DNA of 64,000 nucleotides from Brienomyrus brachyistius (taxonomy: Eukaryota; Chordata; Actinopteri; Osteoglossiformes; Mormyridae), in assembly GCF_023856365.1 (NCBI RefSeq), contig NC_064539.1, forward strand, positions 27,245,493 to 27,309,492, read 5' to 3'. Of the stretch, positions 54,622 through 64,000 are shown one piece after another. The translations under genes and the position numbers were made by a program. The notes under the pieces are model-generated. The model was not told where the DNA came from. It did not search any database and saw nothing but the letters and a program-made list of their open reading frames with translations. The first letter of the stretch is position 1. The number at the start of each line of letters is the position of its first letter.

Positions 54622-55106
54622 CTGCAGGGGGTCCTTAATGAAAAAAGGTGGAAGGAATAAAGCAACGTTATAAACGACGCCATCGTCAACCCGCCCTGAA
54701 TATCTGTATTCACTTCAAATTATCAGCTTCATTCATCGTGCAGTGTGAAGCACTTGTTGATCTCAGCTGTGCACTGCAAAGGCATTTCACCAAAATCATG
54801 CACATACAAGTGTACCATACCTACAAATCTGGGCTCAACCGGCAACTCCAGACACGAGCAACAAAGCAAGCTGACAAACACAATAATTGGATGTTTTCAT
54901 CTTTGTCAAGGCTGCCATATCATCATAGAGCCAATAACATCCTGAGCAATTAACGCATCATATTTTGGTTAAAAAGGGTCAAATGTTAGTTAACAAACAA
55001 GTCAATTTAAACCAAATTACATTTAATAAAATCTGTTTATTCAGTGTATAATGTTCTTTGAAAACAGATAAAATCATAAGATGTCAGTAGTGTTCTTTTC
55101 AGACAA

Positions 55107-55159
55107 CAAAAGAAAGAAAAAGGAAAGAAAGAAAAAGGAAAGAAGGAAAGAAAGAAGGA

Positions 55160-55206
<47 letters not shown>

Positions 55207-55208
55207 GA
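55107..55208. repeat. (AAAG)n / (AAAGG)n purine tract
   Basis: A 100-base homopurine tract on the plus strand, homopyrimidine in the transcript. It starts about 30 bases downstream of the 55236 splice donor. Confidence 0.95.
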
Positions 55209-55235
55209 GAAAATATCTGTCCCAAAACAGCATAC

Positions 55236-55309
55236 CTCATCATGTATCCGCATGGTGTTGATTTGTTCCAATTTGCAAGTCCAGTACCGAGCCTCATCTT
55301 CCGGTATAT
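55236..55309 (-). CDS. unc13b: unc13b exon, helix after C2A
   Basis: Encodes (D)IPEDEARYWTCKLEQINTM, then RIHDE. This is the charged helix immediately after C2A, which in Munc13-1 contributes to the dimer and RIM-binding region. The exon has 74 nt, enters in phase 1 and exits in phase 0 at GAG|GTATGC. A long (AAAG)n microsatellite begins only about 30 bases downstream in the intron, unusually close to the donor. Confidence 0.94.
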
Positions 55310-55559
55310 CTGGAGACCAAAGAAAATGAAGACTGGTATTTTTCCATCCCAAATTGGCACCTTCAATACATATTCTCCCCTATATACTAGACAAGTGGTT
55401 GGAGGATGGCTGAAAGGATTATATATTCACTTCCATAAAAACGTATCTTACGTAACACAGAATCTTAAAAAAGAGACTTTTTTTCTGTTCTAAGTCACAG
55501 TCATGTTTTCATTTCGTAAAAAGGCATGAGAGTGTCCAACCAGAAGGATTTGTATAAAC

Positions 55560-56345
55560 ATTAGGGTTGTAAATCGCTGGCCACAAACCAATTCCATTAT
55601 GATTGAGGGAATGATTCAATGAATCATAAATCTTTTTCTATCACGATTCAATTCAATGAACTGATTATTTTTGATTAATAGTTTAGTAGTTTGTCTTTAG
55701 ATCTGGTGCTGCTAACTTTGAACATTAAGTTCAAATAAATATCTGCCTGCAATATCAGCCAATGGACCAATGTCCGTATCGCGAGTTTTAACAAATCCTG
55801 GTCGATACTGGTATGTTAACCTTAGAGATGCACGACATATTTGTTAACACTACTGTTTAATTAGCTAGCTATTTAGCTTCCTCAGAGTCTTGATCATTGG
55901 TACTGCAGTTAGCAAAAAAATAACTTTTTTTACGCTACAAAAGCATCACTGCACAAAGATTATATTAACCACTAGAGTGTTCTGCACTACAAAACAGGGG
56001 TGAGTTTCCCTTAAAGCATTACAGCCCAAAGAACATAATACTGTACAGCTGGATCAGCTGACTGCAAGTATATAATTAATATTCCTTTATGAATTTTAAT
56101 AAACCTCCACCTGTCATCTTGTGTTTTGAAATTTTGCATAGTGCTGCTGCTACCTTGTTACTCTATATTTAGCATGTGAATACAAAAGTGCACAAGCAGG
56201 AATAGGTGTATCTTCACCTTTAAGGAGGATTCAGGAAGATTTTGCCCCCAAAAATCTATTCTGACGTTATAGATCGATGCAGCTGAATTGCACACTTAAT
56301 AATCAATTCATCACAATGCATCGATGTGTCTTCTCACCCACAATA
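55560..56345. mobile_element. Probable non-autonomous hAT-like element
   Basis: The left part GGGTTGTAAATCGCTGGCC and the right part ATCAATTCATCACAATGCAT with CATCGATGTGTC resemble the two ends of fish elements bearing 'ttgtaatcgattcat ... atcaattcatc'. The ends are degraded and no TSD is visible. Confidence 0.35.
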
Positions 56346-57391
56346 AACATATCCATCCATTTTCTATTCAATTCACCTGCATCATTGGACAATCATTAGC
56401 ATACGAATTACAGGATCTCCTCAAGGAAACGGAATGAAACTACGCAAGACAAGTCAACCCAGCTGAAGCAAAAGAACATCACCTGGTAAATAAGTATTAG
56501 ACTAGAATACAATTGTGTTTCGATTTGTAAGCTATACAATCATTTGCTTACAAACGCTACTCTGGTCTCCGAAGGAAAACAGAAGAGAACGAGGGGGCAG
56601 GAGCTTCAAAGGGGTAAAGATGAAACATTAGTCTGAATGAATGACTTCAATAACATGCAGTCAAAGCAGCCAGGGTCATTGAACCAAAAGGCCTTTTCAG
56701 GAAGTGTAACCTTTCAATGGATGCACCCACGTTCACAGGGGTCTGTCAATGGGCTTATCAAAACAATACAACGTGTCTGTAATAGATGACAGGCTGGGCC
56801 TGGACTCATCACCGCATCTCAGAACATTACTCTATATATTAAAGAGCAGGTGTTGGGAGTATTGGAGGGGCAGGGATACCCAAGCAGATTCAGGGGGCAC
56901 TGTAATTTATAGGGACCCTTGTATACAAAAATTATAATTTATGTTTGGGTAAATACCTCCGCTTGGCAAATCCCATCTACAATGGGGGACACATATTCCT
57001 TCAGATAACAAGTGGCAACCCTAGTGGATGATACTTTGTCAGAATTTCTATCCTTGCCCCTGGTGAGGGGTCCAATCTGCTTGACCGGGGGTAGTTCAAC
57101 AGACACTATTACAATAAATCGGCCAAATCATGCCGGTGTAACATAATGGGCGAGTCAAAGACACAGTTATTGTCTATAATCTGACAGCAGATGTCTGCTC
57201 ACTCAGAATGTAATGGGAAACTGGATTCCGAACAATATTACCAACCAACACACAAAACAGAGAAGCAAGCATTATATTAAAACCACAGCAAGACTCGTGA
57301 ATTTATTTGGATCAAAAAACACACAATACCATAACTCATTGCTATATATTGTGGGGACTCATTTGATTCAGTGCAAGGGAAGTACATGTAC

Positions 57392-57515
57392 CGAAAGGTA
57401 GCTCAAAGTGCGAGTCCAGCAGAACGCGATGGGCCGTGGGGTTCTTGGTACCATAGATCTCATCTGCCTTCATTAGCACCTCGGAATCAAGAAAGGTCCA
57501 TTCGCCGGGGCCCTC
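57392..57515 (-). CDS. unc13b: unc13b exon, end of C2A and following segment
   Basis: Encodes [19 protein letters not shown], then [19 protein letters not shown] and LPF. The EGPGEW and HRVLLD.HFELP segments are diagnostic of the Munc13 C2A C-terminal end. The acceptor is CCTTTAG. The donor is TTCG|GTACAT and the exit is phase 1. The next exon supplies AT to give D-I-P-E-D-E. Length is 124 nt. Confidence 0.94.
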
Positions 57516-58199
57516 CTAAAGGAAGAAACAAAAAGAAAAACCCAAAGAAAAGAGAGGCAGAATGTGACAGGCTGTGATGAAGAGATGGAGAGTCAAACTG
57601 TGGCAGTGAAAGGCAAGGAGCTAGAAATGGGACAAGAGGCGAGAGAAAGCAGATCAGGGCTCCCAAATACTTTCCATTTTAAAATTCCATCATCAAAAAG
57701 AAAAAGTAGATTATGAATTTTTTTTTTTTAAGAATACATAGCAGGCCAATTTGTTGCAATAGCCTGGACGGACCAAAATATTTCCACCCTTTGTTCCCTT
57801 TCTTTGTTCCAGTTATCCAGAATTGGAAAATACCAAACTCAAATTCCATACTTTTCTATACTTCATAGGAAACCTGGCAAATATACAAAGGCACAAAGAG
57901 AAACACGTATCACATGTGACAAAAGAAGGAGAAATAACCGTAAAGAATAGAATAGAAGGGAGCAGTTACATATTAAGAGTAATATTAAAGGTTTCATGCA
58001 AATCTCAGTGATGTGTCATTCCATATCTGTATAATAAGGGCTTGACCACCCCAGCGTCACTCACAGACCACAGCCATACTCCCAAAGCATATTTTCCAAA
58101 TAATCTGCAAACATCTTTCACTAATTTGTTTGTGAGGTACCTACTACTAGCTGACTGGATGTATAAAAACTATAGTCACAAGTACCAATGGCCCCTTAC

Positions 58200-58317
58200 C
58201 TCGTCTGACTGAGGGATGCTCTTCAGGGGGATCCAAGCAGTTCCCACCATGGTGTCCCAGAAGAGTCCCTTGTTCCATACCTCCACAATCAAGCCAAGGT
58301 CTAGGCGACTGATCTCA
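58200..58317 (-). CDS. unc13b: unc13b exon, C2A domain
   Basis: Encodes (F)[17 protein letters not shown], then [20 protein letters not shown] and DE. This is the second half of the Munc13 C2A beta-sandwich, with the hallmark EVWNKG and [10 protein letters not shown] strands. The acceptor is TGTAG and the donor is GAG|GTAAGG. The exon is 118 nt, in phase 2 to phase 0. The RIM-binding face of the domain is partly in this exon. The match to the family is nearly residue for residue. Confidence 0.95.
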
Positions 58318-59510
58318 CTACAGTGCAGTGGCAGATTAGAAGATATCAGAAATTATAGCCAACATTCATGGCATTATATTCTTACTATATAGCCGGATGC
58401 GGGATAACACAAGGAACAGGGTGATCAATATTTCATTCACTATTTCTTTCCCCCAACTAATATGAAGTGTGAGCCAGGAATCTCGGGCCAGAGGTTGAAA
58501 TGCCCAACTTGTACCACACACAAGTTTTGTTAAGTGTCATACAAAAACAACAGCTTCTGCAAAAGAAACATGCATGTATTATTGAATTTAACATGTAGAA
58601 GTACGGTCCACAGTCCAGCTGGTAAGCCTGTGGTGCTCCTGCACCTATGGTATATCAGCCTACAGCATAAAGGGGTGCATTCTGCATGCATTATCATATG
58701 ACGGGTATTGATGGAGATTCTGCAGCATTTACATATTCATGTTTGGGCATCCAGTAATACGAAGCTTCCCTGGGTGCACAAAAGAGGAATAAGTGACTAA
58801 CAACAAAAACTTCAACTAAAGATGGCTGGAATTTAACAAACGCTTCCGAGTTCTGTCAGGTCTTCAGAAGTAGCACAAGATGACTTGGCTCAAGCAAACG
58901 TATATACAAAATACAAGCTGTTTGAGGGACTTGGGGAGATTTGTCATTTTCGTAAACAGGTTTTAAAAAAAACAAACATCCAAAAATCAGATGCAAGATC
59001 CAAACATGCAATTGCATGTCACACACAAAAGATTCAACTAAATACGAAAAACATGTTTATATTATTATTCATGTTAAAATTTTCAGTGCAAAATTCTCTC
59101 AAAGTATCAATTAACCAGTTAAATGCTTTCATGCTATATACTAAAACTAAAGATTTTTAATAATTCATATCATCGCCACCATATCAACACCAAAAACGAC
59201 ATTTTAGATGTGGACTAAGTAGACAATAAAATTTCTGCAAACATCTAACATCTTAGATCGCACTAATAAGGTTCAGTATGTTTAAAATTATCTGAACTGG
59301 ACTGAACTGCCAATAAACTATAAAGAACACAAAATTCTTAAATCTGTTATTAATGAGCCATGATTGTCATATCAGGAGAAACAGAAAAAATATCCATCCC
59401 CAAGAGGAACTTTGATCTGCTTTTGAAAACAACACAAGCTCCATTTGCGGAGATACGTTTTCCTCCAAGGCACTTGTTTATTTTTTGAGCCCTCATTCAT
59501 TAATGTGTTA

Positions 59511-59512
<2 letters not shown>

Positions 59513-59602
<90 letters not shown>
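59513..59602. repeat. (AT)n microsatellite
   Basis: Forty-five uninterrupted AT units, self-complementary and likely hypervariable. It lies in the C2A intron 58318-63971. Confidence 0.98.
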
Positions 59603-59605
<3 letters not shown>

Positions 59606-61540
59606 TACCTTTTCTATAACATATCAATTGTTAGGCTCTTTCCACTCGGTGTTTCCCAGAATCTCTGGCTTTTATGCATACCAATAGAAAGAATTAATAT
59701 ACTCAGAAGAGACATAAGAAACAAACATTTTTTACATAAAGTGTATAATAAGTGCATTTAACAATAGTTTAGTATAATAAGTGCACTTAAAATAGTATAA
59801 GTGCACTTAAAAAATCAGTTGCCTTCATACCACACAGTCAAAAATGGAAAATTTGCAAAAATAATCATAATAATTATCTTCAGACCAGTCTCTCAGACTT
59901 CTCACAGAGCAAAACCAATTCAGTCTGAAACATCATTCATACATAATCAAGAAAAATGTTGCGAGAATGCCTGAAAATTCTTTATGTCACCCAAAACCTG
60001 GGTGAAGTAATTTCTCACAAACAGCTCTTGACATCGGGTGCCACTGCGCACCTTCTTCTGCTGCTCACCTTGTTCAGGGAATCATAAATCACTACAGAAC
60101 ACTACCTTCCTCTACTCTGATGCCTTTTGGAAAGTGCAGAGACATGTGCTCTGCCAAGCCGAGATATTGCTTTAATTGCCAGGATAACATTTCATCTTCC
60201 TTAGAATCAGTCAGATCCCTACACTGACCTACTCTGAGCAGCAGGTGAGACTTCGCTGACAACGTCTGAGGTATAGAAGATCTTTATTTTACCTGAACAC
60301 CCCCTTCTCTCACATGTACCACCTTCTCTCACATGTCTTCACCACATCCACTCTAATATAAACAAGCAGATGTGTACATCATTTCTCCATCACCCCCACG
60401 CCATTATTTCATCAGCAACAGACACAAACCCAACAGCTCTTTAGTGGTGCAAGACAAAAATATATGCTGAATGCTGCCTGGAACAGTGAATACTGAATCT
60501 GAGCAGGCCCAAACTAATCTGTTCCACAGTCATCTCCAGAAAGCATTTAACCAGATGTCTGTAATAGTTATGCATGCCAATGCAATTCTAGAGCACAAGC
60601 TACTCTAATCCATTTGGCTGGGCAGGGTTTAGGTGACTATATTTAAACTATATTTGGGATTGTCAGTTATGAATCTATTCAGATAACAGCCTGAAGAATA
60701 TAAGGGATATTAAATATGCCTTCGGTGTTTTCCCTTCCAAAAAGTGGAAAAATCCCAAATGCCAGAGTTGTGGTACTCCGGTCTGGAGTCCACATATACT
60801 GTAATGGACTCGGTTTTGTCAGGCACTCAGGTGACTCTAAAAAGCTTCTCAAGTCCATTGTTATTTAAATAATAACAATAATAACTGTAAAATATAAGAA
60901 TAAACATTTATATTGAGTCATCCAACACCCATCCGCCATTAATATAAATTAAACTGAGCGCCTAGGACAGTGTCAGTCCGAATATTCCCACTCATTATCT
61001 GGGTGTGTCAGTTCGTACTACAAAATTCAATTTAGTACAATTTCAGCTGGACTAACATGTTTACATGTACCTTAAAAGTCCGGTTTTAGTCGGACTAACA
61101 CAACAATTCGATTTTCTTAGTGTGCATGTAAACTGACCCCTAAATGTGAGCATTAGGGGTGTGTGGAATAGTCGCTAATAATGAACAGATTCATATGTAT
61201 TTTAAAATGTCTTAACCCATTTAGTAAAAAAAAAAAAAAAAAAAAATCTTTTTTGCTGATCTTTATTCAAAGAATCATGATGGCCTCCACAATCAAATGA
61301 ATAATCAACGCATGAGTCAATATCAATGAAACAAAGCTTTAAGGACTTGCGTCAACTGGCGATCTGCACAAGAAACAACTATAACCAATGACCTTACAAA
61401 GAGAAGAGATGGCATGTGAGTAAACTAAGAAAAACTCAGCTGCAAGTATTGTTGCATAAATAAATGAAGACAACTAGATGTGTCAAATTCAACCTGTTGA
61501 CACCTTTCCAGGAAGACACAAAGGGAATATTCTATATACA

Positions 61541-61795
61541 CATAACCCAGGATGGGGCACCAACACATCGCAGGGCACACTCACACCAATCACACATGCA
61601 TGCACACCTATGGGCATTTTCATAACTCCAATTAACCTCGGCGTGTTTTTGGACTGTGGGAGGAAACCCCACAATGACACAGGGAGAGCATACAAACTCC
61701 ATGCACATCAAGCCATGAGGTTCAAACCCAGGTCCCAGTGGTGCTAACCGCTGAAACACCATTCCACAGCAGTCGTTAAAAAAAAAAATCTTTCC
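61541..61795. repeat. Fish LINE/SINE-derived repeat fragment
   Basis: GGACTGTGGGAGGAAACCCC, GAGAGCATACAAACTCCATG and a TCAAACCCAGGTCCCAGTGG segment before a 'gtgctaaccgctgaa' end. This layout is a very common fish repeat. The TAACCCAGGATGGGGCACCA part is its other half. Confidence 0.6.
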
Positions 61796-62515
61796 TTATC
61801 ATCAGAGTAGAAATTGATTTTAGGATGAGTATATTTACTCATAACTCAGTATGACAAGAAACCCACCTGGGCCCAGAGGGTTATCAAAAATGCATGATGG
61901 CAGTGAGAATGAATCCTCCACACTCTGAGGATGGCTAGTGGCCCATCCAATTGCTCAAATAGTCATGGGGTCCAAGTGCATGGTAAAGCCATTCATCCAG
62001 CAACTCTAGAGGACTTTGTGTGACTTGTCTTAATGTAATTAGATTCACCAGATCCGTGCCTGTTTTTTCACGTCACCACTGACTGGACTGGACTGGGTTG
62101 GACTGGTCTAGCGTGAAATGACATGGCTTAATTGCTCCTTGATACATTTAGCCAAGTCGTGGCCACCCTCAATAAATTGTGCTAACCAAAAATAGCACAG
62201 TCTAAAGAAAATATTATTAAAAGATACCTTACACATTCTCCCCACCTCTCTAAGAAAGAAACTTAAGTTCTCCCACAATACATTTCACGAAATGGCTATA
62301 AGACTGTTACCGATAAGACATGCCGAAGGAGACCAGCGACAAAAATAAATCAGTACAAACTTTATTATAGAATATTCAGAAAATCGTCTTGTGCCTCACA
62401 CTGTTAGGACCACTGATCTGTACAATGGTCCTGGGAAGGTCGCAAAAAGATCTAAGGAATGTTCACATAGCAGATTGGAGTGTTCACAAGACGCTGACTG
62501 CTCCATTTTCACTCT

Positions 62516-62519
<4 letters not shown>

Positions 62520-62589
<70 letters not shown>
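62520..62589. repeat. (TG)n microsatellite
   Basis: About 35 uninterrupted TG units in the C2A intron. A similar tract, (CA)n in orientation, occurs at 30212. Confidence 0.98.
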
Positions 62590-62591
<2 letters not shown>

Positions 62592-63164
62592 AAAAAAGGA
62601 GCATTAAACCACATTTAACTATTCAAAACCTCTGAGATAAAATTTTGCAGCATTAATCCATAAAAACAGTACTACTTTCAAACTCCTAAGTGATTAGCAA
62701 GGGTGCATATAGCAAGGTAATGGGTCAGTATGAATCACATTCTTGCTCAACATTATCCCCAAGAAAATACAACTGACTGCAGTCACATGTATTTTCCCTT
62801 AATTCCTATTGTACACACAGTTTGAAAAGACAAGTATGCCACACAAAAAAAGTATTCACATAACTCTAAACAACCCAACAATTTAATAGATATAAAATAC
62901 AAAAGGTAATATTATTAGAATCAGTATCAAGAATACAGTATTACCAAGATGCTAATTTTTAAGTCACAGTAAAAGTGTGGTTAATTATTGTATGAATGAA
63001 TGAATTTGGTGTTTTTTGCATTAAAATAATACTGCTTTTATCAATACGACCCTGGACATCCATGAACAATGCCATAAAAATGTAATCAAAGCAAATAAAG
63101 TAACGCGACACCATACAGAGGATAATTGTCCTATAGAGAATGATCATATGCATGCATGCACGTG

Positions 63165-63245
63165 TCCTGCAATGGACTGACATCCCATTCAGGGTGCACT
63201 CCAGTCTTCAGCCCTGTGCTGCCTGGATAGGCTCCACCCCCCATG
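63165..63245. repeat. Fish LINE 3'-tail fragment (L2-like)
   Basis: GCAATGGACTGACATCCCAT, AGGGTGCACTCCAGTCTTCA and GCTGCCTGGATAGGCTCCAC. A clearer member of the same family as 6110-6225. Confidence 0.65.
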
Positions 63246-63811
63246 CTCTCGTGTAGCTATTTCCATGACAGAAATGTATAGTCAAACGACCATTATTATC
63301 GAAAGGTTCAAAATGAGTTAGTCTTAGAAAACGACGACAGTTTATGCTGAATAATCTCATTCAAAACCAAGATGCATACGACAGAATTTGTTTACTTAAG
63401 CTGAGCTTCCTATGAGAAAGAACCTTTAAATTGCAGGCACCCAGCATCTGCTTCAGTGCACAGATAGCAAGGCTCTCATTATTTGGGTCAATCCATTATT
63501 TTGCCTTGTTTACAGTGTCCCGGGAGACAATGGTCCAACAAAAGAACAATGACATGTAGCCCTCATGGAACATATACAGCATTACAGCGTTCAGTTTAGA
63601 GCCTCGCTCCCTTGCAGGGAGACCCACTGAACACTTTAGGGGCAATTTTCTCCATGCAGAACGGAAAGCCTACGGGCCTCACGGATGCTGGGCAAGAACC
63701 AGACAGGAATCAGCTTAAACAGAACGGAAAACATTGCAGTTGGTATAATTTCCAAATGTAATTCCAACTTGGCATGGAATGTACAAGTACTACTGCTACT
63801 ACCAATGATAA

Positions 63812-63914
63812 ATATATATATATATATATATATTAATTATTATTATTATTATTAATTATTATTATTGTTATTATTATTATTACTATTATTATTATTACTA
63901 TTATTATTATTCAC
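63812..63914. repeat. (AT)n followed by (ATT)n microsatellite
   Basis: An AT run passes into an interrupted ATT run, ending about 60 bases from the donor of the partial C2A exon. Confidence 0.95.
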
Positions 63915-63971
63915 AATAAAGAAAGCTAAAAATAAAGGTCCGTGAAATGTGGGGTATGTCAGTCTACTTAC

Positions 63972-64000
63972 AACATGAAGTCCTGCTCCCAGCAAGGCTG
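63972..64000 (-). CDS. unc13b: unc13b exon, C2A domain (partial, cut by window edge)
   Basis: The last 29 bases read QPCWEQDFM plus two bases, then a GTAAGT donor. This is the conserved strand of the Munc13 C2A domain that precedes the FEI segment. C2A does not bind calcium in this family; it homodimerises or binds the RIM zinc finger, which recruits Munc13 to active zones. The exon ends in phase 2, and the next exon supplies T-GAG-ATC to complete F-E-I. The rest of the exon and the start codon are beyond the window. Confidence 0.85.

Noticed and set aside
55037..55366. Lys/Glu/Arg- or Phe/Ser/Leu-rich frames around the purine tract
   Set aside because: They are translations of an AAAG repeat fused by chance to exon sequence. 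Only the 55236-55309 minus frame is coding.

Overview
The window is vertebrate genomic DNA, most likely from a ray-finned (teleost-type) fish. The coding exons are short and widely spaced, with GT-AG introns. The introns are full of dinucleotide and trinucleotide microsatellites, short terminal-inverted-repeat elements and decayed retroposons that I recognise as fish-type repeats. I cannot name the species.

The whole window lies inside one gene on the minus strand, which I identify as an unc13b (Munc13-2) orthologue. It encodes the presynaptic protein that primes synaptic vesicles by opening syntaxin-1 and promoting SNARE assembly. I rebuilt it from splice sites and reading phase. About 30 exons can be placed, and every junction from the C2A domain to the MUN domain closes in frame except around the giant exon, where two acceptors must be invoked. 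The gene runs right to left. The first coding exon lies beyond base 64000 and the C-terminal half of the MUN domain and the C2C domain lie beyond base 1.

Region by region: 64000-54.5 kb holds the C2A domain of the ubiquitous form (ubMunc13-2). At 49.7-49.9 kb is a Ser/Tyr-rich linker exon. At 48.7-39.5 kb is one uninterrupted giant exon of about 9.2 kb (about 3065 codons), which would make a very large Munc13-2 isoform. At 38.5-37.9 kb are a linker exon and a calmodulin-binding exon. Near 31.4-31.75 kb there may be an internal promoter. At 23.1-20.7 kb is a 2.4 kb alternative N-terminal exon of the brain form (bMunc13-2) with a coiled coil, followed by a 23-nt adaptor exon. From 19.2 to 17 kb are the shared linker exons, including a 6-nt microexon. 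C1 is at 16.4 kb, C2B at 14.5-9.7 kb, and the start of the MUN domain from about 8.7 to 2.1 kb.

The gene therefore makes at least three kinds of N-terminus feeding one shared C1-C2B-MUN core: C2A-bearing, C2A plus giant exon, and coiled-coil (C2A-less). The giant exon is the least described part. It contains repeated short hydrophobic motifs and a compact Trp/Tyr-rich module in otherwise disordered sequence. No second gene, RNA gene or complete transposon ORF is supported.
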